From assembly GCA_937873665.1 (NCBI GenBank), contig CALMYW010000432.1, positions 1-7,191 on the forward strand: a stretch of DNA of 7,191 nucleotides, read 5' to 3'. Within the stretch, counting starts at the first letter, position 1; every line of letters begins with the position of its first letter. This DNA comes from an uncultured Sphingorhabdus sp. Its GTDB lineage: Bacteria > Pseudomonadota > Alphaproteobacteria > Sphingomonadales > Sphingomonadaceae. The position numbers and the translations under genes were made by a program. The notes beneath the pieces were generated by a model. That model saw nothing but the letters and a program-made list of their open reading frames with translations. It was not told the origin of the DNA and ran no database searches. Shown here piece after piece: positions 1 to 5,297 of this stretch.

Positions 1-630
1 TCCGTGCGCGTCGAAGTGTTCGAGAAAGTGATCGGCGATATCGAAGAGCGGCTCGGCCTCACCGGTCAGCCGCGCGTGATCGTCTTTCATGAGAAAGAAG
101 GCCGCAGACATTGTCATGCCGTCTGGTCGCGCATCGTTGCCTCGACCATGACGGCAATCGATCTTCCCTTCTTCAAGAACAAGCTCCAGGTGTTGGCGAA
201 AGAGGTCTATCTCGAAAACGGGTGGAAGATGCCGCGCGGATTCGAGAATCCGCAGCTCCGCGATCATCGCAATTTCTCCTTGGACGAATGGCAACAAGCC
301 AAACGGACAAGCATCGATCCGCGCGAGCTGCGCGGTGCAGTCATCGACTGCTACCGGCAAGCGGACAACGCCAAGAGCTTCGCGGCTGCGCTCGAAGAGC
401 GTGGCCTCTTTCTCGCGCGCGGTGACAGACGGGGCTTCGTCGCCGTCACCACTGACGGCGATGTCTATTCGCTCTCGCGCATCATCCCCGACAAGAAAGC
501 TGACATCGCCGCACGACTCGGCGATTCATCAAAGCTCATGTCCGTCGCGGAAACTCGCGAACGCATCGCGACAGAGATCGCACCCCGCCTCTCGACTTAC
601 ATTGCGGAGGCAAAGCGCATTGCCCATTGA
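1..630 (+). CDS. Relaxase / mobilization nuclease, partial, interrupted by in-frame TGA
   Basis: The frame is open from the first base, so the gene begins upstream; the GTG at 4 is only the first start-like codon in view. Relaxases nick the transfer origin through a tyrosine and lead the cut strand into the recipient. Counting from the GTG codon, residues 29, 36 and 38 form an H-x6-H-x-H triad (FHEKEGRRHCHAVW), the metal-binding histidine motif of MOB-type relaxases. The catalytic tyrosine would lie upstream of the window. After the histidine motif comes a region typical of rhizobial mobilization proteins. The frame stops at TGA 628-630, but the same frame resumes with ATC ATG and continues in relaxase-like sequence to 1089. 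The two pieces therefore look like one gene broken by a nonsense codon. The family call is solid; whether the protein still works is uncertain. Confidence 0.82.
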   Translation, partial: SVRVEVFEKVIGDIEERLGLTGQPRVIVFHEKEGRRHCHAVWSRIVASTMTAIDLPFFKNKLQVLAKEVYLENGWKMPRGFENPQLRDHRNFSLDEWQQAKRTSIDPRELRGAVIDCYRQADNAKSFAAALEERGLFLARGDRRGFVAVTTDGDVYSLSRIIPDKKADIAARLGDSSKLMSVAETRERIATEIAPRLSTYIAEAKRIAH

Positions 631-633
631 ATC

Positions 634-1089
634 ATGGAACCACTGATAGCCAAGCGCGAAGCGCTCAAGGTTCAGCATCAAGCTGAACGCCAAGCCTTCG
701 ATAAATCCATCACTGCACGTTGGAACGAAGAGCAACGCATTCGCGCATCACGTCTGCGCAAAGGCATTGCCGGTGCATGGGATTTCCTGACGGGGAAGTA
801 TTTCAAGGTGCGCAAGCAGAATGAGATGGAAGCTAAATTTGCGCGCGAGCGCGATAGCCATGAGCGGCACGCTCTGATCCGTGCGCAGCACAAGGATCGC
901 CAAGCCCTTCAAGAGCTGATCAAAGAGAATCGCCGCAAGGAAGCGGAACGCATCCTCGGCCTCTATCGGGACGCTGCCAAGTTCCGCCGGATGCGCGAGG
1001 GCGAAGCCGAGCGCGACCGCAATGGTCGCACGCGTGATGCGCGTTCACTTTCGCCAAAGCCACGTGATCGCGGTTTGGATTTGGGCTGA
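634..1089 (+). CDS. Relaxase C-terminal segment after in-frame TGA
   Basis: This 151-residue frame is in the same phase as the upstream relaxase and separated from it by only a TGA and one ATC codon. It is rich in Arg, Lys and Glu and predicted mostly helical. It contains the segment GAWDFLTGKY (about residues 47-56) and a long charged stretch like the coiled-coil tails I know from rhizobial relaxases. No convincing Shine-Dalgarno precedes the ATG at 634: the nearest purine run (gcggaggc, 604-611) ends about 22 bases upstream. Independent initiation thus seems inefficient, and reading as the displaced tail of the relaxase fits better. It ends 11 bases before the convergent GIY-YIG gene. Alternatives are a genuine two-protein arrangement by reinitiation, TGA readthrough, or a sequencing error at 628-630. 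Confidence 0.72.
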   Translation: MEPLIAKREALKVQHQAERQAFDKSITARWNEEQRIRASRLRKGIAGAWDFLTGKYFKVRKQNEMEAKFARERDSHERHALIRAQHKDRQALQELIKENRRKEAERILGLYRDAAKFRRMREGEAERDRNGRTRDARSLSPKPRDRGLDLG

Positions 1090-1100
1090 ACGATCATAGT

Positions 1101-1439
1101 CTAAGTCGAGGTAGGCGAGTAGATGCTGTTCAGAATTGGAAGAACGCCTTCCTCTACAAGATGCATATTTAACCATGTCCGCTCGACCTTGTTTGTATCT
1201 GGCGTTTCCAGCCAATAGAACCAAGTTGCTCTTCCTAAGAGAGTCGGTGCGACTTTAGTGGGATTGTCAAGATGCTGCACCATTCTGCGACGGATACCGA
1301 CGGACAAGCCGATGTATAAGATCGTGCCATCAAAGGTCGTGATCACATAGCAACCTTGCGTCTGTGGAAGGAATTTCTCCCGACTCCGTCGGAATGCCTC
1401 TCGTTTTGAGGGCTTAGGTATGAGGCCTTCGACCTTCAA
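1101..1439 (-). CDS. Small GIY-YIG nuclease-domain protein
   Basis: The 112-residue protein is almost entirely one GIY-YIG domain, a fold that cuts DNA with one metal ion. All the usual landmarks are visible: G29-C30-Y31 in place of GIY, Y42-I43-G44, the catalytic arginine R52 in an R-x3-H pattern (R52, H56), the metal-binding glutamate E86 (KVERTW), and a late asparagine N104 in PILNS. A basic 28-residue leader precedes the domain. The start is TTG at 1439-1437 and overlaps the TGA stop of the upstream DGQHR gene by four bases (TTGA). There is no clear Shine-Dalgarno, so translation is probably coupled to the upstream gene. No extra DNA-binding domain is present, so target choice may come from its partner. 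The domain call is strong; the target and role are unknown. Composition is AT-rich compared with the relaxase. Confidence 0.85.
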   Translation of the reverse strand: MKVEGLIPKPSKREAFRRSREKFLPQTQGCYVITTFDGTILYIGLSVGIRRRMVQHLDNPTKVAPTLLGRATWFYWLETPDTNKVERTWLNMHLVEEGVLPILNSIYSPTST

Positions 1440-2611
1440 ATTTCGATTGCCGTAGCCATCGACGCCTTGTGGAGCGCGCGCGTCATTTCCTGACTAACCA
1501 CATTGATAGCCCCCGAATTCAAAAAGCTGGCCTTGCCGCCTTTCGCCCACCAATCGGAATGCCCTACACCAGCATAATCACCTTCCATGTTGTCAAAGCA
1601 AGACTGGAGCAAGCTCTGCATGGTTGAAACAGTGAAGCTCCCTTTGTCCTGCAACTTCATGAAAAATGGAATGCTGAATTTGCAGAACAGCTCTGCTCCA
1701 TTGTACTTAAATAGAACGCTATTCGTATCATCGTCCAATATAGCAGCGATGGCCTTCCAATAATTTAGAAATATCTTTTTTTCTTTTTCGAAATCATTCA
1801 AAGCGGTCAAAGGATTATTCGCTGTTAATACATATCTGACGATAGATTTGACAAATGACCTTTGATTGATGGTGGCGTCATCGTTGTTGTCATTAGCCAT
1901 TTGTATCTTGCCGTTCCAAGGCGATTCTGGATTTTCGTTTAGGTAATCAACGTATCTAATCGCCTTTTCGACTTCGCCTTTTTCAACTGTGTTGAGAATC
2001 CATTTTGGCAGGCTCGGCATATCTTCGACGTCGAGTGCATCGCTTAATCGGGCGATAATTCGTTGTTCAACTGATTTATCGACACTCTTTTGCGTCGTAT
2101 TCACGATCAAAAAGTGGCACATCTGTGCAATCTTTGGCAGACTCACTGCGATGTTGACAGGAACCTCAAAATCTAAAACGCGGTCATCCTTTTCAGCGGC
2201 CATTTTTAGCCCTTCTAAACGATGCTGACCATCAACAACGCTGAACGGCCCGATCTCCACGCTGTCGATTTCGATTGTGTTAGTCACGTCATCAAATGGT
2301 ATTTCTTTATCTGTGGCAAGAAACACGGATGTTGGCAAAAAGGCGTCCTTACTATCTTGACCTTTAATGATGTAGTCCGCGAGCTTTTTAGCGCGTGAAG
2401 CATTAAGTAGCCTCTGATATCCCTTATCATTATCATCCACGGGATCGAGTGTTTCTACGTTATAAAAATTTGCTCCAACGAGGTCGCGGACTTTGAGCGA
2501 TGTCGCGTAGAGCTTTAGTGCACCCTGTCGGACTGGTGCTGCTGGAGCTGTTATCTTAGTCAATTGATTTCCCTTTCCGCCAGTAGCGGCGTTTATCTTG
2601 TAGTTTTCCAT
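1436..2611 (-). CDS. DGQHR-domain protein (DndB-like superfamily)
   Basis: Counting from ATG 2611 (391 residues), the signature VVDGQHRLEG has DGQHR at 127-131. It is preceded by GYQR at 64-67 and followed by FLIVNTTQKSV at 167-177. This order (an early QR box, DGQHR, then an F-L-x-x-N-x-x-Q-K box) matches DGQHR proteins such as DndB, the regulator of the phosphorothioation genes, and its relatives. Related DGQ-type motifs occur in NTP-dependent type IV nucleases such as GmrS and SspE. No dndACDE-like or methylase gene is in view; instead the gene is coupled to a GIY-YIG nuclease by a TTGA overlap. The frame is open to 2758, but the extra upstream residues are basic, GC-rich and implausible. 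ATG 2611 lacks a Shine-Dalgarno; TTG 2563 has GGAAAGGG seven bases upstream and is a real alternative, giving 375 residues. Exact function is unknown. Confidence 0.8.
   Translation of the reverse strand: MENYKINAATGGKGNQLTKITAPAAPVRQGALKLYATSLKVRDLVGANFYNVETLDPVDDNDKGYQRLLNASRAKKLADYIIKGQDSKDAFLPTSVFLATDKEIPFDDVTNTIEIDSVEIGPFSVVDGQHRLEGLKMAAEKDDRVLDFEVPVNIAVSLPKIAQMCHFLIVNTTQKSVDKSVEQRIIARLSDALDVEDMPSLPKWILNTVEKGEVEKAIRYVDYLNENPESPWNGKIQMANDNNDDATINQRSFVKSIVRYVLTANNPLTALNDFEKEKKIFLNYWKAIAAILDDDTNSVLFKYNGAELFCKFSIPFFMKLQDKGSFTVSTMQSLLQSCFDNMEGDYAGVGHSDWWAKGGKASFLNSGAINVVSQEMTRALHKASMATAIEI
2571..2578 (-). promoter_or_regulatory. Possible Shine-Dalgarno supporting alternative TTG start of the DGQHR gene
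   Basis: On the minus strand GGAAAGGG lies seven bases before an in-frame TTG at 2563-2561. The upstream ATG at 2611 has no purine-rich site in front of it. This makes TTG 2563 a credible start for the DGQHR protein. It would match the TTG start of its GIY-YIG partner. Confidence 0.35.
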
Positions 2612-2844
2612 GTTTCGCAGATTGGCGCAAGAGCGGGCGATTACCGTTCGTCTTCCTCCAAATCGACGCCGCCACATGATCCGCTGATTGATCGAACCTA
2701 TCCGCATTCGTTTGAACATGATGCAAGGCGGGATGGTGATCCCTAGCCTTCTCCACATTCGTTGCGATCACAGGTGATGCATCGGCAATCGATGTGCGGA
2801 TGCACGTCCTCCAACGCGGCCCATGGTGGGCGGCGCAAACGAAA

Positions 2845-2850
2845 TGGAGG
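2845..2850 (+). promoter_or_regulatory. Ribosome binding site deciding the start of the 57-residue gene
   Basis: TGGAGG sits five bases before ATG 2856. It selects that codon over the earlier in-frame ATGs at 2823 and 2844, which have no comparable site. Confidence 0.65.
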
Positions 2851-2855
2851 ATGTC

Positions 2856-3029
2856 ATGAACTTCAATCTCAACCGCAACGATCTTGCGACCAAATCCACC
2901 GCTCAACTCGCGGCCTTGTTCCAAGATGCATCGCGCGCCGTCACGGCGAGCAACGCGGCAATCGCATCGGCGCAATCGCTTCTCGCGATGATCGCGCAAG
3001 AACTTGGCCGTCGTGGTCCAGCACCATAG
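2856..3029 (+). CDS. Small hypothetical protein, 57 residues, helical
   Basis: The protein begins MNFNLNRNDLATKSTAQLAALF and ends GRRGPAP. It is Ala-rich and predicted as two helices, with no membrane segment, signal peptide or catalytic motif. I recognise this type of small protein from rhizobial and related plasmids, where it is annotated hypothetical. A function cannot be given. The start at ATG 2856 is fixed by TGGAGG five bases upstream. A strong rho-independent terminator follows at 3052-3080, so the gene is probably its own transcription unit. It faces a convergent small gene on the other strand (3063-3269) and lies divergent from the DGQHR gene. The presence of RBS, terminator and typical codon use makes expression likely. 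Confidence 0.68.
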   Translation: MNFNLNRNDLATKSTAQLAALFQDASRAVTASNAAIASAQSLLAMIAQELGRRGPAP

Positions 3030-3051
3030 TAACGCTGGCTCACGAAGCCCC

Positions 3052-3080
3052 GAAGGGGAGCGTCAGCTCCCCTTCTTTTT
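3052..3080 (+). terminator. Rho-independent terminator of the 57-residue gene
   Basis: A perfect 10-base-pair stem (gaaggggagc, 3052-3061, with gctccccttc, 3066-3075) closes a gtca loop and is followed directly by five T (3076-3080). It lies 22 bases after the stop of the plus-strand gene. The same hairpin covers the last codons and stop of the minus-strand gene ending at 3063. On that strand no T tract follows, so it ends transcription efficiently only in the plus direction. Confidence 0.85.
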
Positions 3081-3269
3081 GGCGTCCTTTTCTTCGTTAA
3101 TCCGCATGACGATCCGGCCATTCACTGGAATCGCATTGAGTGCGAGTGTGAAACCTTTGCCGTCCTTGGTTGCCCATGCGACGCCGATGTCAGTCCATCG
3201 TGCGTTGTCGCCGTCACCCATGACGTTGAACAAGCGGTGGCTCGGGCGGTTTGAGTTTGTGTCAGACAT
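3063..3269 (-). CDS. Small hypothetical protein, 68 residues
   Basis: The protein starts MSDTNSNRPSHRLFNVMGDG and has a middle part W-x-D-I-G-V-A-W with repeated DGKGF-type turns and a hydrophobic strand pattern, then a lysine-rich tail (EEKDAKKKGS). This looks like a short beta-rich protein. Proteins with the same layout (polar start, S/T-H-R, IG-x-x-W, DG-x-GF, IVIR) are, as I recall, common hypotheticals on alphaproteobacterial plasmids. No function is known to me. The start is well supported: AAGGAGAA (3282-3275) lies five bases upstream of the ATG. The last codons and stop form the stem and loop of a hairpin shared with the convergent gene's terminator. Upstream is a gene-free leader of about 300 bases that may hold its promoter. 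Confidence 0.72.
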   Translation of the reverse strand: MSDTNSNRPSHRLFNVMGDGDNARWTDIGVAWATKDGKGFTLALNAIPVNGRIVMRINEEKDAKKKGS

Positions 3270-3282
3270 TTCAGTTCTCCTT

Positions 3283-3598
3283 GGTTTCCACCGAAGGACA
3301 ATTCCCTCGGCTTCATGGGGAGACTCGTGACCTGACGATGGAGGCGAGGATCAAAGGCTGAGCGCAGCGAACACGCGCGCGGAGCTGCACAAACGAAGTG
3401 CGGAAGCGAGCGGCCTTGATCCGAGACGCGGCTGGTCAAAAACCCATGAATGAATGCCGTTGGGAATGTCCGCTGCTCGGTGGCAATTTTAGGAGAACAT
3501 GATCTGACACGACAAACCGTCGCGCCATGATCGAACGCATCAATCCGGTGACGCGCGCTCACGCATCTGCATTATGATCGTGCAAAGGTAATCAAGGG
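3283..3598. other. Gene-free region between the 68-residue gene and the metallopeptidase gene
   Basis: I see no credible gene in these 316 bases: frames that cross it lack a start with a ribosome site and have no recognisable motif. It contains an imperfect inverted repeat at 3348-3422 and smaller dyads. It is the upstream region of the minus-strand 68-residue gene and the downstream region of the metallopeptidase gene. A clear terminator for the latter is not visible. A site ggagaac before ATG-ATC-TGA at 3499-3507 is too short to be a gene. Confidence 0.5.
3348..3422. repeat. Imperfect inverted repeat upstream of the 68-residue gene
   Basis: ggatcaaaggc (3348-3358) pairs with gccttgatcc (3413-3422) as a 10-base-pair stem with one bulged A, enclosing about 54 bases. 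The enclosed DNA is GC-rich with small internal dyads. It could be an operator, a leader structure or a recombination relic; the sequence alone does not say. Confidence 0.35.
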
Positions 3599-4630
3599 TT
3601 AGGAAAAAGTACGGGCAGGCTGAGTAAGTCCAAAGGCGGGTGACGAGGCAATCGGATCGGTGGACGGTTGAGCGGCTAAGACTCGGGCGCGAAGCTGTGC
3701 GCCATTCTCAATCCCTGCATTTCCCATGACCGCATTGATTGCTAGCGGACCGCTCGCTCCCATCAACCCGTCAATTATCGGCCCTCGCAAATCATCATTA
3801 CCAGCCTCTTGGGACAATATGCGCGCCGAAAGAAAACTCAGCGGCCTGAAATGCATTTGGTTCAATCGATCATCTCGCGATTGGTCTGGCTGCGCGTTGG
3901 CATTGAAAGTTTCTGAAGGCATCCCTGCTAGGCCACGTGGTTGTTGAGTAGCGCGCGTGACAACAGAGGTGCTCTGATTGAACAAATCCGTGAAATGCCG
4001 TGAAGATGCATCCCGTATGGACGTGTCGGGATGCGATTTCAAAGCGTCATAAATGACATTTTGTACGAAATATGCCTGAGTTTCCTTCATGTGTTCTGGA
4101 TTAGTTTGAGATGTAAAACCAGACACGTTCATAATTTGATCGGCTATCCCATGACCCAGCTCGTGCGAAAGATAGATCAAACTCCCTATCGTTCCATCGT
4201 ATTCAAATTGGATCACCGGGTGATCATTCGGGTTGGCTGGGTCCAAGTCGGTAGCATCTGAATTTGCAGGAAGGCATCGCATCACGCGGCACTGGCCTGG
4301 GGGCACTGTGCGAACCTGCCACATTGAATCGGAAAGCTCGATTGTCTCGCCTATATCCTGAATGCGGTCGGCGGCCACAGCCTCACGAAATCCACTATCA
4401 AAGATTTGGCTTGCCCGACGGCCAAGATCGGGGTCAAAATCAGTAAGCGCGCTTGTTATAATTTCCCGCGCCATACCAGCAGGAATGTAAACTTCTTCGG
4501 CGCTACCACGAACAGCGGGCAAGCTCCGAAACTCCCTTACGGCATCGACAAGGTTGTCTGGAAAATAGTAATCCCCCCCCCTGCGATTACTATAACTTGG
4601 TAAGTACTTTTGAGGTGTGTCTTTCGCCAT
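3599..4630 (-). CDS. Orphan HELGH zinc metallopeptidase (gluzincin-like)
   Basis: The 343-residue protein has HELGH at 156-160 after a hydrophobic strand (SLIYLS), the HExxH motif of zinc peptidases: H156 and H160 bind zinc and E157 activates water. E183 in KETQAYF lies 23 residues after H160, spacing and context that suit the third ligand of a gluzincin. The region before (about 85-155) is probably the domain's sheet; the last 100 residues are Pro, Ser, Ala and Gln rich. No signal peptide or membrane segment is visible, so it acts in the cytosol or is exported by a dedicated system. I cannot place it in a named family; a resemblance to M3-type or effector proteases is only an impression. It has its own promoter, no Shine-Dalgarno, a G9 tract at codons 17-20, and AT-rich stretches. 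An effector or toxin role is inference. Confidence 0.72.
   Translation of the reverse strand: MAKDTPQKYLPSYSNRRGGDYYFPDNLVDAVREFRSLPAVRGSAEEVYIPAGMAREIITSALTDFDPDLGRRASQIFDSGFREAVAADRIQDIGETIELSDSMWQVRTVPPGQCRVMRCLPANSDATDLDPANPNDHPVIQFEYDGTIGSLIYLSHELGHGIADQIMNVSGFTSQTNPEHMKETQAYFVQNVIYDALKSHPDTSIRDASSRHFTDLFNQSTSVVTRATQQPRGLAGMPSETFNANAQPDQSRDDRLNQMHFRPLSFLSARILSQEAGNDDLRGPIIDGLMGASGPLAINAVMGNAGIENGAQLRARVLAAQPSTDPIASSPAFGLTQPARTFS
4573..4581 (-). repeat. Nine-G homopolymer near the 5' end of the metallopeptidase gene
   Basis: Nine C on the plus strand read as nine G in the gene, spanning codons 17-20 (Arg-Gly-Gly and the first base of Asp). A run this long is prone to polymerase slippage. 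Gain or loss of one base would shift the frame within the first 20 codons and remove the peptidase domain. Confidence 0.85.
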
Positions 4631-4637
4631 AAGATAA

Positions 4638-4667
4638 ATTATGACAAAATGCCGACAGATAAGTCAA
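4638..4667 (-). promoter_or_regulatory. Sigma-70-type promoter of the metallopeptidase gene, probably leaderless
   Basis: On the minus strand TTGACT (4667-4662) and CATAAT (4643-4638) are separated by 18 bases; each matches the vegetative consensus at five of six positions. Only seven bases (TTATCTT) separate the -10 box from ATG 4630, so transcription should start at or within a base or two of the A of ATG. The absence of any Shine-Dalgarno fits a leaderless message. Confidence 0.6.
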
Positions 4668-4704
4668 TAAATTTATATTTAACAAATAGTTAATTGCCTT
4701 AAAC

Positions 4705-4732
4705 CAACTCGCGCTCAAAAGAGCGCGAGTTG
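4705..4732 (-). terminator. Hairpin over the stop codon of the 102-residue gene, possible terminator
   Basis: A perfect 12-base-pair stem (caactcgcgctc, 4705-4716, with gagcgcgagttg, 4721-4732) has a four-base loop. In the minus-strand message the last four sense codons before Phe form the left arm, TTTT the loop, and the stop codon TGA straddles loop and right arm. The tail after it is only GTTTAAGG, a weak T tract, so it may be a weak terminator or a 3'-end stabiliser. It separates the gene from the metallopeptidase promoter. Confidence 0.6.
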
Positions 4733-5023
4733 CTTGGATGCGATGGCGGTTTCGCGCCATGCGTGGGTGCGTGACATCTCGTCGATCCACGCTTCAACAT
4801 AGGCCTCTGGGCCGCCCATGTGATCAACATTGCAGCGATTGATGAAGTGCGAGCGATATCCGGTTTCGGTTATCGGGAGCGGCGCGCGTGCTGGCTTTAC
4901 GCTTTCGACCTCAAGATGCGCCATTGATTGTCCGTCGTCGAATGAGACGTAATCGGCGATCCAGCGAATTTCGATTTCGATGCCGTTCCAGTTTTTGTGA
5001 ATGATTGCGTAGTCGGTTTTCAT
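4715..5023 (-). CDS. Hypothetical protein, 102 residues, rhizobial-plasmid type
   Basis: The protein begins MKTDYAIIHKNWNGIEIEIRW, contains HLEVE, the run PLPITETGYRSHF and the box GGPEAYVEAWIDE, and ends QLALF. I recognise this arrangement (a beta-rich start, PITETGYRSHF, GGP-x-AYV-x-AW, LxLF end) from conserved hypothetical proteins on alphaproteobacterial plasmids and ICEs, often near ardC. No catalytic motif, membrane segment or signal peptide is visible and no function is known to me. The start at ATG 5023 is set by a strong AAAGGAGG five bases upstream; the frame is open to 5098 but the upstream ATG has no such site. The gene lies downstream of the ArdC genes on the same strand but a terminator at 5233-5252 separates them, so it likely has its own promoter. 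Its stop codon sits inside a strong hairpin. Confidence 0.75.
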   Translation of the reverse strand: MKTDYAIIHKNWNGIEIEIRWIADYVSFDDGQSMAHLEVESVKPARAPLPITETGYRSHFINRCNVDHMGGPEAYVEAWIDEMSRTHAWRETAIASKQLALF

Positions 5024-5028
5024 GTCTG

Positions 5029-5036
5029 CCTCCTTT
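5029..5036 (-). promoter_or_regulatory. Strong Shine-Dalgarno deciding the start of the 102-residue gene
   Basis: AAAGGAGG on the minus strand lies five bases before ATG 5023. It excludes the in-frame ATG at 5098 as the main start. Confidence 0.75.
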
Positions 5037-5174
5037 GGCGTTTGGGTTCGTCCGGTGGACGGGGAGGCAAACGGCAGGGTTTGAAGGGACAGCGTCACCG
5101 AAGGGAAACGGCCAACACGGGAGCCTGAGTGAAATGAGGGCGAATGGATCGGGCAAGCCGTTGACGATGCACCC

Positions 5175-5224
5175 GCCCTGCCAACATCACCGTCATCATC
5201 ACCGGATGATCACAGACGCAGGGC
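5175..5224. repeat. Nested inverted repeats in the ardC / 102-residue gene gap
   Basis: Outer arms gccctgc (5175-5181) and gcagggc (5218-5224) are perfect complements. Between them an inner 6-base-pair dyad (atcatc, 5195-5200; gatgat, 5205-5210) has an accg loop. The pair lies between the ardC terminator and the downstream gene. It could be an operator or a structured leader of the 102-residue gene. Confidence 0.4.
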
Positions 5225-5232
5225 AGACAATG

Positions 5233-5252
5233 AAAAAGGCCGACAAGCGGCC
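5233..5252 (-). terminator. Rho-independent terminator of the ardC unit
   Basis: Read on the minus strand, GGCCG (5252-5248), a CTTGT loop and CGGCC (5242-5238) form a short GC stem followed directly by TTTTT (5237-5233). It lies about 35 bases beyond the stop of the ArdC-tail gene, where the end of the integrase-ardC transcript would be expected. The stem is short, so efficiency is uncertain. Confidence 0.65.
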
Positions 5253-5279
5253 CCACGTTAGAACGGCATTGAAGTTGAA

Positions 5280-5297
5280 AGGCGGCCTAAGCCGCCT
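5280..5297 (-). repeat. Hairpin with the ArdC-tail stop codon in its loop
   Basis: AGGCGGC and GCCGCCT (7 base pairs) enclose a four-base TTAG loop on the minus strand; TAG is the stop codon of the 87-residue gene. Only TTC follows, so it is not a good terminator alone, but it lies just before the terminator at 5233-5252. Confidence 0.55.

Noticed and set aside
2612..2758. N-terminal extension of the DGQHR protein to ATG 2758
   Set aside because: The extra 49 residues are strongly basic and unlike the rest, lie in GC-rich DNA, and have no ribosome site.
2556..2999. Minus-strand frame of 147 codons across the 57-residue gene
   Set aside because: The plus-strand gene has an RBS and terminator; the opposite frame has neither and no motif.
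3491..3507. aggagaac followed by ATG ATC TGA, a two-codon frame with a good ribosome site
   Set aside because: Too short to be a gene; it could be a relic of a lost start or chance, and nothing downstream continues it.
3122..3562. Minus-strand frame of 146 codons
   Set aside because: It overlaps the well-supported 68-residue gene in another phase, has no ribosome site, and its composition is random-looking.
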